Notes: a model not told the origin generated them from the letters alone. 64,000 bases of DNA from Cellulophaga sp. Hel_I_12 (GCF_000799565.1 NZ_JUHB01000001.1:3909501-3973500), one strand, 5' to 3'. Positions 10,070-18,708 are shown, numbered from the stretch's first letter. A program made the numbers and translations.

Positions 10070-10942
10070 TTATTGTAATACTTTTTTTAGTTTATTTCGA
10101 TATTCAGACGGATTTTGTCCTGTGAAATTTTTGAAAGATTTGTTAAAGTGAGAAAAGTTATTAAATCCACTTTCAAAACACACTTCGGTTATACTGGTGG
10201 CATTTTCTGCTAATAATTTTGAGGCGTGTACCAAACGATATTCGTTCACAAACTGCACAAATGTTTTTTTGGTGATATTTTTAAAATATCTACAAAATGA
10301 TGGTATTGTCATGCTCACCATATCCGCAATTTGTTCTAAGGTAATTTCTTGCTTAAAATTTGTTTTTACGTAATTGAAAACCAGATTTATTCGATCGTTA
10401 TCTTTAATAGAGGTTTCCATAGAAAAACCTTCACCATTTAAAATTTTAAACTCACTAGAATTTGCCAATTCATTTAAAATATTTAAAATCGATAATAGTC
10501 TTTGAAAATCGGTTTGATATTCTAAAACTTCAATTTTTTCTCCAATTTTCTTTTTTGTTTTACCATAAAAAGCAATCCCTCCTTTACATACATCAAAAAT
10601 AGTTTGAATCTTCTTCATTTCAGGAATATCAAAAAAATCATTTCCTAAAAAATCGTGTTTCATTTGCACCACGGTTTCTGTTTTATTGCCTGTAAAACTA
10701 TCCGTGAAGCCACAATGCGGTAAGTTTGAGCCTATGAGTATTAAATCCCCGTCAGCGTAATAAGATATATGGCTACCTATTTGACGTTTGCCCGTACCAC
10801 CATTAATATAGACTAATTCTATCTCAGGATGAAAATGCCAAATGGCATGAGTATTGGGTTTATCTTCATCAAATTTTTGATAGGTAAACGAATGTCCGAA
10901 ATCGGGAGCTATTGCTTCGAAAGCAGGTTTTGGCACTATCAT
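10070..10942 (-). CDS. AraC-family transcriptional regulator with N-terminal cupin domain
   Basis: DNA-binding regulator of 290 residues. Residues ~1-120 form a cupin-like sensor (HAIWHFHPEIELVYINGG and YYADGDLILIGSNLPHCG). Residues ~185-288 are the double helix-turn-helix AraC domain, with the first HTH in ITLEQIADMVSMTIPSFCRYFKN and the second in ITEVCFESGFNNFSHFNKSFK followed by GQNPSEYR. The AraC domain is nearly at the C-terminus as usual. The divergent intergenic region carries four ACCAT/ATGGT boxes that may be its operator. The effector is unknown; cupin-AraC proteins often sense sugars or related small molecules. Confidence 0.92.
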   Translation of the reverse strand: MIVPKPAFEAIAPDFGHSFTYQKFDEDKPNTHAIWHFHPEIELVYINGGTGKRQIGSHISYYADGDLILIGSNLPHCGFTDSFTGNKTETVVQMKHDFLGNDFFDIPEMKKIQTIFDVCKGGIAFYGKTKKKIGEKIEVLEYQTDFQRLLSILNILNELANSSEFKILNGEGFSMETSIKDNDRINLVFNYVKTNFKQEITLEQIADMVSMTIPSFCRYFKNITKKTFVQFVNEYRLVHASKLLAENATSITEVCFESGFNNFSHFNKSFKNFTGQNPSEYRNKLKKVLQ

Positions 10943-10997
10943 ATTTTCTTTTTTGTAAAATTAAAAAACCTTGTTTTTCTAATTCTTTGCAAAGTTA

Positions 10998-11081
10998 ACC
11001 ATAATCAATGTTATTTTACCATAGTTGTGCGTAAACATGTTTGTGAATGGTAAAATAGCAAAGAAATCGGCAAATTATGGT
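10998..11081. promoter_or_regulatory. Nested inverted repeats with ACCAT/ATGGT cores, candidate AraC-regulator operator
   Basis: A perfect 11-bp inverted repeat, TATTTTACCAT at 11012-11022 and its complement ATGGTAAAATA at 11047-11057, sits inside an outer 8-bp inverted repeat, ACCATAAT at 10998-11005 and ATTATGGT at 11074-11081. All four arms share ACCAT/ATGGT. The set lies between the AraC-type gene and the divergent secreted-protein gene. That it is the operator is inferred from position and symmetry. Confidence 0.5.
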
Positions 11082-11103
11082 GTATTTATAGTGGTTTTTC
11101 GAG

Positions 11104-11117
11104 GGTACATTTGTACC
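11104..11117 (+). promoter_or_regulatory. Putative -7 element embedded in a palindrome upstream of secreted-protein gene
   Basis: TACATTTG (11106-11113) matches TAnnTTTG and lies within the palindrome GGTACA-TT-TGTACC at 11104-11117, 34 bases before the ATG at 11152. No convincing TTG is present about 20 bases upstream, which would suit an activator-dependent promoter. The overlap of -7 and palindrome could let a repressor block initiation. Confidence 0.45.
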
Positions 11118-11151
11118 ATCATCATTTAGTAATCTTTTAAAATAAAAAATT

Positions 11152-11736
11152 ATGAAAACAGTCGTAAAATTTACAGTAATGGCAGCATTATTATTCCATA
11201 TAGTAATAGCAAATGCCAGTGAGCCAAAATTAAACCTAGTGGCAGACCTTAACGAAAAAAGTTTAATCATTGATTTTGATGAAGTATCTAAGGACACTAA
11301 AATTCAATTTTTAGATAGTGAAAACTACATCATTTACTCTGATAATTCTTTTAAAAACAAATCAATTCACACAAAATTTGATTTAAGTAATCTTAAGGCG
11401 GGAACCTACACTTTTAAACTTGAAAGTTTAACGAAAACCATCAATTATGATATCTTAATTCAAAAAGAAACAATTATCATAAAGGATAAAGTAGAAGTAA
11501 TTAAGCCAGCATTTAGAGTCAAAGAAGATGTGGTTTACATAAATTTTCTGAATATTTCTAAAGAAGGTGTTGAGATTAAGGTTTATGATGGGGAAGACAG
11601 AATATTATATTCAGAAAAATTTATGGATACCCTTACGGTTGAAAAGGCCATCAATTTTAAAAATGCCAATAAAGGAGAATATACGGTTATCGTAAAAAAC
11701 ACTCATGGTAATTACCAAAAAAGCGTCAGTATTTAA
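11152..11736 (+). CDS. Secreted protein of unknown function, two beta-rich modules
   Basis: I do not recognise a named family. The 194-residue product starts with a signal peptide (MKTVVKFTVMAALLFHIVIANAS) and then shows two tandem beta-sandwich-like modules of about 85 residues, each with a strand pair of the form IQFLDSENYIIYSD or IEVKVYDGEDRILYSE-like followed by KAGTYTFKLES or NKGEYTVIVKN. That layout resembles the Ig-like or T9SS-C-terminal-like beta domains of Bacteroidota secreted proteins. It is divergent from the AraC regulator and ends at a strong terminator, so regulation by that protein is plausible. Confidence 0.75.
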   Translation: MKTVVKFTVMAALLFHIVIANASEPKLNLVADLNEKSLIIDFDEVSKDTKIQFLDSENYIIYSDNSFKNKSIHTKFDLSNLKAGTYTFKLESLTKTINYDILIQKETIIIKDKVEVIKPAFRVKEDVVYINFLNISKEGVEIKVYDGEDRILYSEKFMDTLTVEKAINFKNANKGEYTVIVKNTHGNYQKSVSI

Positions 11737-11777
11737 ATTGGTTTTAAGTTAAGTTGAGTTAATTTTTTAAACCAGAA

Positions 11778-11803
11778 GGGGAGCGTTTGCTCCCCTTTTT
11801 TTT
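11778..11803. terminator. Rho-independent terminator between convergent genes
   Basis: Perfect 7-bp stem GGGGAGC (11778-11784) / GCTCCCC (11789-11795), tetraloop GTTT, followed by eight T. It terminates the secreted-protein gene. The reverse-strand gene ends immediately at 11804. Confidence 0.88.
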
Positions 11804-13585
11804 CTAGGACTTAGTCTTTATCCAAGCATCAATCTTATTTTCTAAAAGTGCCAATGGCACACACCCGGTTTCTAAAACTTGGTTATGAAATTCTTTGATA
11901 TCAAATTTATCTCCTAATTCTTTTTCTGCCTTCGCCCTTAGATCTTTTATTTTTAATTGTCCTATTTTATAAGACAAGGCCTGACCCGGCATCGCCATGT
12001 AGCGTTCAATTTCTGAAATAATACCTGCTTCAGACTCTGCTTCATTAGCTAAAGAGTATTGAATGGCTTTTTCACGAGACCAACCCTTAGAATGTAAACC
12101 CGTATCTACCACTAAGCGAATAGCTCTATGCATTTCGGCACTTAACATGCCAAAGTATTGATAAGGATCATCGTATAATCCTAATTCTTTCCCCAAAGAT
12201 TCTGTGTAGAGGGCCCAGCCTTCACCATAGGCGCTATACCATAAGGTTTTTCTAAATTTAGGTAAGTCTTCATTCTCTTGAGTCAATGAAATTTGAAAAT
12301 GATGCCCAGGAATAGCTTCATGTAAAAATAGATCCTCGTCAGAAAATACATTGTATTCGTTTATGTCTGGAATGGGCACATAAAAAATGCCTGGTCGTGT
12401 TCCATCCATAGAACCTGAATTGTACTCCGCACTTGCAGAAGCTTCTCTGAAAGCCTCCGTTCTACGTACTTCAAACTTTGTTTTTGGCTGTTTCCCAAAT
12501 AGTTTGTTCACCTGAGGTTTCATTTTTTCATGAATCGCATTAAAATTGGCAATCACCTCTTCTGCACTTGTAAAAGGCATCAACTCTTTCTTAGTCCTTA
12601 CATGATTAAAAAACTCTTTTAAATCGCCCTCAAAACTGACTTCCTTTTTTACTTTTTCCATTTCAGTAGAAATCCGAGCTACTTCACTTAATCCTAATTC
12701 ATGTATTTCATCCGCTGTCATATCAGTTGTGGTGAATAACTTAATCGCATAGTCATAATAGGCTTTTCCGTTGGGAATGCTATCTATGCCGCTACTTGTT
12801 CTTCCAGCCGCCATATATTCTGAGGCCATAAAATCATGTAGCCTCTGGTAGGTTGGAATGATATTTTCAGTAATCATCGCCTTATAATAACTCCTAAGAT
12901 TTTCTTTTTGCTCATCGGTAAAGTCTTCAGGAAAATTCTGAATAGGGCTGTAAAATAAATTTTCCTCCATATTTTTATTGGTCATGGCCAATAGTTGTGG
13001 AATTACTTTTGCAATCAAAGATTTGGGTAATACATGCCCATGAGCCATACCTTCTTTCATACGCGTTTCTGCGGTATTTAACCAAGTGATATAGGCATTT
13101 AAACGCAACAGCCAATTTTTATAGTCTTGTTCGGTTTTAAAAGGTTGTGAGCTTTGACCACTGGCTAATTGCCCCATCATTAATTGTAGTGACCACATCT
13201 GGTTTATGGGCATTAAATCTTCTCTAAAGCTTAAACGTTCTAAATTTCGATTGCACTCCCAAATAAGTATGGCTTTACTCATCTGCTGACTTTCACTCAG
13301 CGATTCGTCATTTACTTCTTGCGCTTTAGTCAGGTATTCGGTATAAAATGCTTTTTCCTCAGCTTTAAACGCGTCACTTAAGTTGTTTGGTAATATATCA
13401 TTGTAGCGCGCATCGCCTTGTGAGGTAGCGTTTAAAGGGTATAATTTTAGACCTTCTTCCGCATAGTTGTTTAATAGGAGATCAAAATTTATATTTCTTT
13501 CAAGCCCTTCTGTTGGGTCTTTTTTCTCTTCTTTACACCCTTGGAAGGCGATGATACTCAAAACTAAAAGAATTATTTTTTTCAT
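11804..13585 (-). CDS. DUF885-family lipoprotein, probable metallopeptidase-like
   Basis: 593-residue lipoprotein; the signal ends in FQGC (Cys17) followed by KEEKKD. The DUF885 signature HEAIPGHHFQ is at ~422-431, with acidic residues downstream in SAYGEGWALYTESLGKELG, the HExxxGH plus EGWALY layout that suggests a zinc peptidase. The family is widespread in Bacteroidota and actinomycetes but poorly characterised; some members are annotated as dipeptidyl or X-prolyl-like peptidases. The gene appears monocistronic, sharing the terminator region with the convergent secreted-protein gene. Export to the periplasm or outer membrane is inferred from the lipobox. Confidence 0.88.
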   Translation of the reverse strand: MKKIILLVLSIIAFQGCKEEKKDPTEGLERNINFDLLLNNYAEEGLKLYPLNATSQGDARYNDILPNNLSDAFKAEEKAFYTEYLTKAQEVNDESLSESQQMSKAILIWECNRNLERLSFREDLMPINQMWSLQLMMGQLASGQSSQPFKTEQDYKNWLLRLNAYITWLNTAETRMKEGMAHGHVLPKSLIAKVIPQLLAMTNKNMEENLFYSPIQNFPEDFTDEQKENLRSYYKAMITENIIPTYQRLHDFMASEYMAAGRTSSGIDSIPNGKAYYDYAIKLFTTTDMTADEIHELGLSEVARISTEMEKVKKEVSFEGDLKEFFNHVRTKKELMPFTSAEEVIANFNAIHEKMKPQVNKLFGKQPKTKFEVRRTEAFREASASAEYNSGSMDGTRPGIFYVPIPDINEYNVFSDEDLFLHEAIPGHHFQISLTQENEDLPKFRKTLWYSAYGEGWALYTESLGKELGLYDDPYQYFGMLSAEMHRAIRLVVDTGLHSKGWSREKAIQYSLANEAESEAGIISEIERYMAMPGQALSYKIGQLKIKDLRAKAEKELGDKFDIKEFHNQVLETGCVPLALLENKIDAWIKTKS

Positions 13586-13631
13586 AGGACTATTATTTTT
13601 AGGATTTTTTATACACCCATTAAGTGCTTTT

Positions 13632-14276
13632 TTAATTTGCTTTAGACAATGTGTTTATTAATTTTTCTTTTTTATCAGCAGGTAAAGCATCGTTGTCTAA
13701 AATAAGTTGAATCGTTTCAGGATCTTTATTTTTTGCAAACAAGAATTTATAATATTGGTTGATGGTTAAGGTACTTTTGGACTGGGTAACTAATTGCATT
13801 TCATCACCTTTTTTAACGCTTCCCGTGCTTAAAATTTTAACGTAGGCACCGGGAAATTGGTGCTCCACGTATTGTTGTATAATTTGTTGATTTTCAAAAC
13901 GAATTCCCAGTTTATAGCAAGGTTCTCTGGGTTGGGTTATTTGCACCAAAGCAGATCCTAGGGTATAGATATCTCCAATTCGTAAGGTATCTTCGTCTAA
14001 GCCTTCCACTGTTAAATTTTCGCCGAACATACCCCAATCCCATGATAAGTTAGGGTATAGCGCTTTCCAATAGGTATATTGATCCGCACTAAACAAAAAA
14101 CAGGCTTTGTTTTCTCCACCATGGTGTTTTCTATCAATAACGGTATCCTTTTCAACATCATTCGCCCCTAAAAATAAGGCTGTGTTCGTAGGATATTTAA
14201 ATATACCCGTTTGCTCTTCTTTTCCCTTCCATTGAAAAGTAGTAGCTGTTCCCAAATTTGTGGAGATTACCTTCAT
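13632..14276 (-). CDS. MOSC-domain protein (YiiM-like)
   Basis: Cytoplasmic MOSC (molybdenum cofactor sulfurase C-terminal) domain protein, 214 residues from the chosen start. Seen: the N-terminal strand MKVISTNLGTATTF, GGENKACFLFSADQYTYWK, WDWGMFGENLTVEGLDED, and the conserved Cys segment ITQPREPCYKLGIRFEN, followed by a C-terminal helical tail as in YiiM-like proteins. An ATG seven codons upstream (14297) lies inside the terminator hairpin at 14289-14320, so I prefer the internal ATG at 14276. The family handles molybdenum-cofactor-dependent reduction of N-hydroxylated compounds; the specific role here is not known. Confidence 0.88.
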   Translation of the reverse strand: MKVISTNLGTATTFQWKGKEEQTGIFKYPTNTALFLGANDVEKDTVIDRKHHGGENKACFLFSADQYTYWKALYPNLSWDWGMFGENLTVEGLDEDTLRIGDIYTLGSALVQITQPREPCYKLGIRFENQQIIQQYVEHQFPGAYVKILSTGSVKKGDEMQLVTQSKSTLTINQYYKFLFAKNKDPETIQLILDNDALPADKKEKLINTLSKAN

Positions 14277-14288
14277 ATTGTAAATGTA

Positions 14289-14320
14289 AAAAACCATTGT
14301 AAGTTACTACAATGGTTTTT
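14289..14320 (-). terminator. Rho-independent terminator downstream of DUF6249 gene
   Basis: 13-bp perfect inverted repeat, AAAAACCATTGTA (14289-14301) and TACAATGGTTTTT (14308-14320), six-base loop. The U-rich arm serves the reverse-strand gene ending at 14340. Its presence argues against the upstream start of the MOSC gene. Confidence 0.8.
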
Positions 14321-14339
14321 ACTTTTAAAAAATAATTTT

Positions 14340-14684
14340 TTACACTAACTTTTTTGTCACAAAAAAACCTGCTAAAAGTGCAATGCCAGCCATTAGGAAA
14401 ATAGTACCTGGGTAGGCAATACTTTCCTCTATACCCATTGTATTCTCTAATAAAGAGGCGATAAAAATAGCTATTCCTATTCCGATTAGTAGTAGGGCAA
14501 AATTTAAAATAAATATTTTCCATGTTGATGTAACATTTTCTGATTTCCCCTTTGCAAAAATACTTGCATCTGCACCTTTTTCAATAAGTGCCATTCGTTC
14601 TCGGTTTCGAGTAGAAAAATAAAGATACGTTATTGCAAAGACTACTAGAAAAAAGCTAATTGGGATTAAAATTGCTGCTGCCAT
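14340..14684 (-). CDS. Small membrane protein, DUF6249-like
   Basis: 114 residues with three predicted membrane segments: ~3-22 (ILIPISFFLVVFAITYLYF), ~56-78 and ~88-108. The cytosolic stretch STRNRERMALIEKGADASIF is characteristic of the Bacteroidota DUF6249 family. Its function is not known. It is divergent from an ECF sigma gene starting at 14814, and in related genomes this family often accompanies such sigma/membrane-partner modules, so a regulatory link is possible but only inferred. Confidence 0.8.
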   Translation of the reverse strand: MAAAILIPISFFLVVFAITYLYFSTRNRERMALIEKGADASIFAKGKSENVTSTWKIFILNFALLLIGIGIAIFIASLLENTMGIEESIAYPGTIFLMAGIALLAGFFVTKKLV

Positions 14685-14813
14685 ATTGTTTTTTTTAATG
14701 ATTAATGAATTATGTTTTCATGTATGACGATATTTATTTATTTGAGGTTACAAAAAAACATATTTTTATAGTTTATGTAACCACATGTTTATATTCTTCG
14801 TCATATAGATTAA

Positions 14814-15398
14814 ATGAACCAAAAAGAAGACCAATACTACATACGCAAAGTATTAAATGGAGACGAAAAAGTATACAGCTTTTTAATTGAGAGGTATAAA
14901 TATATGGTTTTTACAATAGCTTTAAAGGTGTTAAAAAATAGAGAGGACGCGGAAGAAGTTGCCCAAGATACTTTTGTAAAGGCTTATCATTCTTTGTCTA
15001 AGTTTAAAGGTGAATCTAAATTTTCAACTTGGCTTTATAAAATTGCTTATTTTGGAGCTTTAGATGCTCTAAAAAAAGAGAATAGAAGATTGGTTACGAC
15101 TACTATAGACAACGACTACGATATTAATTTATCAGAATTAATTGGTGTTTTAGATCAATTTGAAATAGAAAATAGGACTAGGATTATCAAGGAATCATTA
15201 AATGAACTTTCTTCTGAAGACTCAATTTTGGTCACCTTGCATTATTTTGATGAATTGTCTTTAAATGAAATTTCTGAGATAGTAGACCTTTCAACCAATA
15301 CTGTAAAAGTTCGTTTATTTCGAGTAAGAAAAAAATTAGCAGAAATTCTAGAGAAAAAATTAACACCAGAAACCATAAAAAGTTATGGAAGAAAATAA
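14814..15398 (+). CDS. ECF RNA polymerase sigma factor
   Basis: 194 residues. Sigma region 2 spans ~15-80 (FLIERYKYMVFTIALKVLKNREDAEEVAQDTFVKAYHSLSKF in overlapping pieces, with the -10 recognition part STWLYKIAYFGALD). Region 4 spans ~135-185 (LVTLHYFDELSLNEISEIVDLSTNTVKVRL). It lacks region 3 as ECF factors do. The next gene overlaps it by 14 bases and encodes a membrane protein that is probably the cognate anti-sigma partner. The regulon cannot be inferred. Confidence 0.94.
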   Translation: MNQKEDQYYIRKVLNGDEKVYSFLIERYKYMVFTIALKVLKNREDAEEVAQDTFVKAYHSLSKFKGESKFSTWLYKIAYFGALDALKKENRRLVTTTIDNDYDINLSELIGVLDQFEIENRTRIIKESLNELSSEDSILVTLHYFDELSLNEISEIVDLSTNTVKVRLFRVRKKLAEILEKKLTPETIKSYGRK

Positions 15399-15798
15399 GA
15401 TAAGTGAATTTGATATCTTTTTAACTAAGATAGTAAAAGAAGCAGGTGTGGAAGCTCCCAGTAAAAATTTCACAAATGCTATAATAGCTAAGATTGGTTT
15501 AAAGGAAGAGGCTAAAGTAAAACTATATAAACCTTTGATTTCTAGTTTTGGATGGATTTTTTTATCTACAAGTCTATTCTTAGGAATACTGGCTACTATG
15601 TTTTATAATCAGGGCAAAACGGATGCTACTTGGGTTACAGGAATATTTGATGGTATATTTAATTCAAGTTTAATTACTAGTACGATCAATATTAAAATTT
15701 CAGATATAACAAGTTATGCCATATTAGGTTTAGTTTTTTTCGTGTATGTACAAGTCTTCATCGTCAAAAAGTATAGAAATAAATCGTACGCTATTTAA
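15385..15798 (+). CDS. Membrane protein, probable anti-sigma partner of the upstream ECF factor
   Basis: 137 residues. The N-terminal ~50 residues are soluble (ISEFDIFLTKIVKEAGVEAPSKNFTNAIIAKI), followed by two membrane helices at ~52-70 and ~112-130. The gene overlaps the end of the sigma gene by 14 bases, implying translational coupling. A cytosolic N-terminus with a C-terminal membrane anchor matches anti-sigma topology, but no zinc-binding HxxxCxxC motif is present, so the assignment rests on context. Confidence 0.75.
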   Translation: MEENKISEFDIFLTKIVKEAGVEAPSKNFTNAIIAKIGLKEEAKVKLYKPLISSFGWIFLSTSLFLGILATMFYNQGKTDATWVTGIFDGIFNSSLITSTINIKISDITSYAILGLVFFVYVQVFIVKKYRNKSYAI

Positions 15799-15799
15799 A

Positions 15800-16162
15800 T
15801 TAGTAGATTAAATACCTATACGCCCAATACATCAATCCAAACTGTAGGGGTATGCGCAGCAGTAATATCCATTTTGGAATACCTGCAGCCGCTTTTTCGC
15901 CTGAAAGCATATAAAAATGAACCAATAGAAATACCGCTAACATGGCGATAATGCCATAGATGGCTATGTTTTTAGTAGCAGGAAAACATAGACCGATACC
16001 CAAAGCAATTTCTGCCAAACCACTCAAGGCTACTAGCGATTTATGATTGGGTAAATATTTAGGCATGATGCGCAAATATACTTTTGGCTTGATAAAATGC
16101 ATGATGCCAGCAAAAATATATAGGGCCGCCATAAAGTATAAATCGTAAGGATACATCATCAT
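15800..16162 (-). CDS. DoxX-like small membrane protein
   Basis: 120 residues with four membrane helices, from MMMYPYDLYFMAALYIFAG to FGLMYWAYRYLIY. HFIKPKVYLRIMPKYLP and LAEIALGIGLCFPATK are the conserved DoxX/DoxD-like features. I chose the first of three consecutive Met codons at 16162; the longer frame begins with a TTG and runs backwards through the terminator hairpin at 16195-16235. A paralogue is at 51545. Physiological role unknown; DoxX-like proteins are linked to quinone or redox chemistry in some species. Confidence 0.82.
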   Translation of the reverse strand: MMMYPYDLYFMAALYIFAGIMHFIKPKVYLRIMPKYLPNHKSLVALSGLAEIALGIGLCFPATKNIAIYGIIAMLAVFLLVHFYMLSGEKAAAGIPKWILLLRIPLQFGLMYWAYRYLIY

Positions 16163-16194
16163 TTTATTTTTTAGAAAGGTATTGATTTTTCCAC

Positions 16195-16235
16195 AAAAAA
16201 AAGCTGCTTCAATGAAATGAAGCAGCTTTTTTTTT
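16195..16235. terminator. Rho-independent terminator downstream of htpG
   Basis: 11-bp stem AAGCTGCTTCA (16201-16211) / TGAAGCAGCTT (16218-16228), six-base loop, A-tract to the left and T-tract to the right, so it works in both directions. For reverse-strand transcription it ends htpG; it also separates htpG from the DoxX-like gene. Confidence 0.85.
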
Positions 16236-16311
16236 CTTAGATTGAAGGCAAAGGTCAAAAGTTTTGGTGTGTACCCTCAACGCTTGCATCGAGCCTAGTC
16301 AAAGGGAACAG

Positions 16312-18198
16312 CTATTTTACCATGTCGTAACTACGCTTAATAAAGTTCGTTAATTCTTCGCCTTTTAGTAATCCTTTTGACAATCGAGCTAAGTCTAAAG
16401 ACTGATTAATTAAACGTTCTTTTTTCTTAGCAGTTTTTGTATTTAAAATTTCGCCAACCAATTCATGATTGGTGTTCACAATAAGATTATACATTTCAGG
16501 CATATTCCCCATGCCGAACATTCCGCCACCACCAGTTTGCTGCATCTCTTTCATTCTACGCATAAACTCTGGTTCTGTAATGATAAAAGGAGAAGCACTG
16601 CTATCCATTGCTTCAAGCTGAATCGTGTATGATTTATTTGCAATAATACTTTCTAAATCAGCCTTAAGGCTATCTTTTTCCTCATCAGACAATTTAGAAA
16701 TCTGTGTGTCTTCTTTCTTAATTAAATTATCTAAATGATCCGCATCAACGCGAGCAAAAGAAATATTTTCTTTTGAGCTCTCTAATTTTTGCATCAAGTG
16801 CGAAATAATTGGAGAATCTAATAATAAAACCTCAAAGCCTTTTGCTTTAGCAGCCTCAATATAACTGTGTTGTGCCTCTTTGTCAGAAGCGTACAGAATT
16901 ACTAATTTATCATCCTTATCGGTCTGGTTTGCTTTTACTTTTTCTTGTAACTCATCAAAGGTGTAAAATGCACCATCAACAGTTGGGTATAGTGCAAATT
17001 TGTCTGCTTTGTCAAAGAATTTATCTTCCGAAAGCATTCCGTATTCAATTACAATTTTGATATCGTTCCATTTTGCTTCAAAATCTTCTCTATTGTTTTT
17101 AAATAAAGAGGCTAGTTTATCGGCCACTTTTCTAGTGATATAAGACGATATTTTTTTAACGGCTCCATCGGCCTGTAAATAAGAACGAGAAACATTTAAA
17201 GGAATATCAGGAGAATCAACCACGCCACGAAGCATCATTAAAAATTCAGGAACAATCCCTTCCACATTATCGGTAACATACACCTGATTTTGGTACAGTT
17301 GAATTCTATCTTTCTGTACATTCATATCGTTGCTTAACCTTGGGAAATAGAGTATTCCCGTTAAGTTAAACGGATAATCAACATTTAAATGAATATGAAA
17401 TAAAGGTTCTTCGAATTGCATTGGATACAATTCTCTGTAAAAACTTTTATAATCCGCATCGGTTAAATCTGCAGGTTGTTTGGTCCAAGCAGGAGTAGGG
17501 TTGTTGATTATGTTGTCAACTTCTTGGGTAGGTGCTTTATCTTCTTCTTTAGCACCCTCTGGTTTGGGTAAAGTTTCTGTCTTCATTCCAAATTTAATCG
17601 GAATGGGCATAAACTTATTATACTTTGTTAAAAGCGAAGTAATTCTGCTTTTTTCTAGAAACTCAGTGGAGTCTTCAGCAATATGCAAGATAATCTCAGT
17701 ACCTCTGGTGTTTTTATCAGACGCTTCTAAATCAAAATTAGGAGAACCATCACAAGACCAATGAACTGCGGGTGCATCTGTATGACTTTTTGTGATAATT
17801 TCTACTTTTTCTGCTACCATAAAAGCAGAGTAAAATCCTAAACCAAAATGACCTATAATCCCAGAATCTTTAGCGCTGTCTTTATACTTATCTAAAAACT
17901 CTTCAGCGCCAGAAAAAGCAACTTCATTGATGTATTTTTTTACTTCTTCTTCGGTCATTCCAAGACCTTGATCGATAACATGTAATTTTTTACCTTCTTT
18001 ATCGATCTTTATTTCGATAATAGGATCCCCGTATTCGCTTTTTGATTCGCCAATAGAAGTTAAATGTTTTAATTTCAAGGTTGCATCTGTAGCGTTTGAA
18101 ATTAATTCTCTTAAAAATATCTCGTGATCGCTGTATAAAAATTTCTTTATTAACGGAAATATATTATCAACGGACACATTAATTTTACCTGTTGCCAT
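16312..18198 (-). CDS. htpG: Molecular chaperone HtpG (bacterial Hsp90)
   Basis: ATP-dependent cytosolic chaperone, 628 residues, normal length. GHKL ATPase motifs are clear: ELISNATDATLKLK with the catalytic Glu and metal Asn, DQGLGMTEEE, and GHFGLGFYSAFMVAEKV. The middle domain has LNVSRSYLQAD with the catalytic-loop Arg. The C-terminal dimerisation part carries a Gly/Met-rich loop (QQTGGGGMFGMGNMPEM). A linker at ~215-240 with GAKEEDKAPTQE corresponds to the charged linker, short as in bacteria. Monocistronic, with a terminator downstream. No heat-shock operator was recognised. Confidence 0.97.
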   Translation of the reverse strand: MATGKINVSVDNIFPLIKKFLYSDHEIFLRELISNATDATLKLKHLTSIGESKSEYGDPIIEIKIDKEGKKLHVIDQGLGMTEEEVKKYINEVAFSGAEEFLDKYKDSAKDSGIIGHFGLGFYSAFMVAEKVEIITKSHTDAPAVHWSCDGSPNFDLEASDKNTRGTEIILHIAEDSTEFLEKSRITSLLTKYNKFMPIPIKFGMKTETLPKPEGAKEEDKAPTQEVDNIINNPTPAWTKQPADLTDADYKSFYRELYPMQFEEPLFHIHLNVDYPFNLTGILYFPRLSNDMNVQKDRIQLYQNQVYVTDNVEGIVPEFLMMLRGVVDSPDIPLNVSRSYLQADGAVKKISSYITRKVADKLASLFKNNREDFEAKWNDIKIVIEYGMLSEDKFFDKADKFALYPTVDGAFYTFDELQEKVKANQTDKDDKLVILYASDKEAQHSYIEAAKAKGFEVLLLDSPIISHLMQKLESSKENISFARVDADHLDNLIKKEDTQISKLSDEEKDSLKADLESIIANKSYTIQLEAMDSSASPFIITEPEFMRRMKEMQQTGGGGMFGMGNMPEMYNLIVNTNHELVGEILNTKTAKKKERLINQSLDLARLSKGLLKGEELTNFIKRSYDMVK

Positions 18199-18486
18199 CT
18201 GTTTATTCTAATTTTAATGATTAATACGAAACCAATAGGTCAAAAAAAATACCAAGCTTATGGTTTGTGACAAACTGACATACACTAAATGAAATTCCTA
18301 GTCAAAATAGAAGATTTGTGCAAAACTTAAGGAATACCACTACTTTAAATAAATAAAATGACATTTTTTGTTAAGGAAAGTACTAGAAATACGACTGTTT
18401 ATAGGTAACAATAGCATAAAAAGATTAGTGATTTTGATGTGCTAGAGCTATTTAGAAAAATTTAACAAATATTTTGTTTAATTTAT

Positions 18487-18517
18487 TTGATATATAGTTA
18501 AACAAAAATTATCTTTA
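18487..18517 (+). promoter_or_regulatory. Putative promoter for an orphan small transcript
   Basis: TTG at 18487-18489, 20-base spacer, then TATCTTTA at 18510-18517, one mismatch from TAnnTTTG. The spacing equals the Bacteroidota -33/-7 optimum. Initiation would fall near 18524. Confidence 0.45.
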
Positions 18518-18523
18518 CTCCGT

Positions 18524-18623
18524 ATTGGGAATATAAATTGCTATGAAAAAGAGTTTTATTCTACAATCGATTTTATTGGTTAGGTTGAAGAAAGCGCATT
18601 CCTTAACTGGAATGCGTTTTTTT
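18524..18623 (+). ncRNA. Candidate small RNA or leader transcript upstream of TetR-like gene
   Basis: A region of about 100 nt bounded by the promoter-like element at 18487-18517 and a rho-independent terminator at 18595-18623. No protein-coding gene lies upstream on this strand, because htpG diverges, so the terminator must belong to a short local transcript. It also contains a 31-codon ORF from ATG 18543 to TAG 18636 (starting MKKSFILQSILLVRLKK) that runs through the terminator stem, so a leader peptide is an alternative. Function unknown. Confidence 0.4.
18595..18623 (+). terminator. Rho-independent terminator of the orphan transcript
   Basis: Perfect 8-bp stem CGCATTCC (18595-18602) / GGAATGCG (18609-18616), six-base loop, seven T. 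It lies 86 bases before the TetR-like gene and could act as an attenuator of that gene if transcription starts upstream. Confidence 0.75.
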
Positions 18624-18708
18624 AATTTTTACCACTAGTCACTAGTAGCAGTTTTGTATTATTCGTATCTTTAAATGAGCTAAAATTAAAGGAAAAAATA
18701 TAAAAAAA

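Noticed and set aside
16163..16258. N-terminal extension of DoxX-like protein from a TTG
   Set aside because: It reads through the htpG terminator hairpin.
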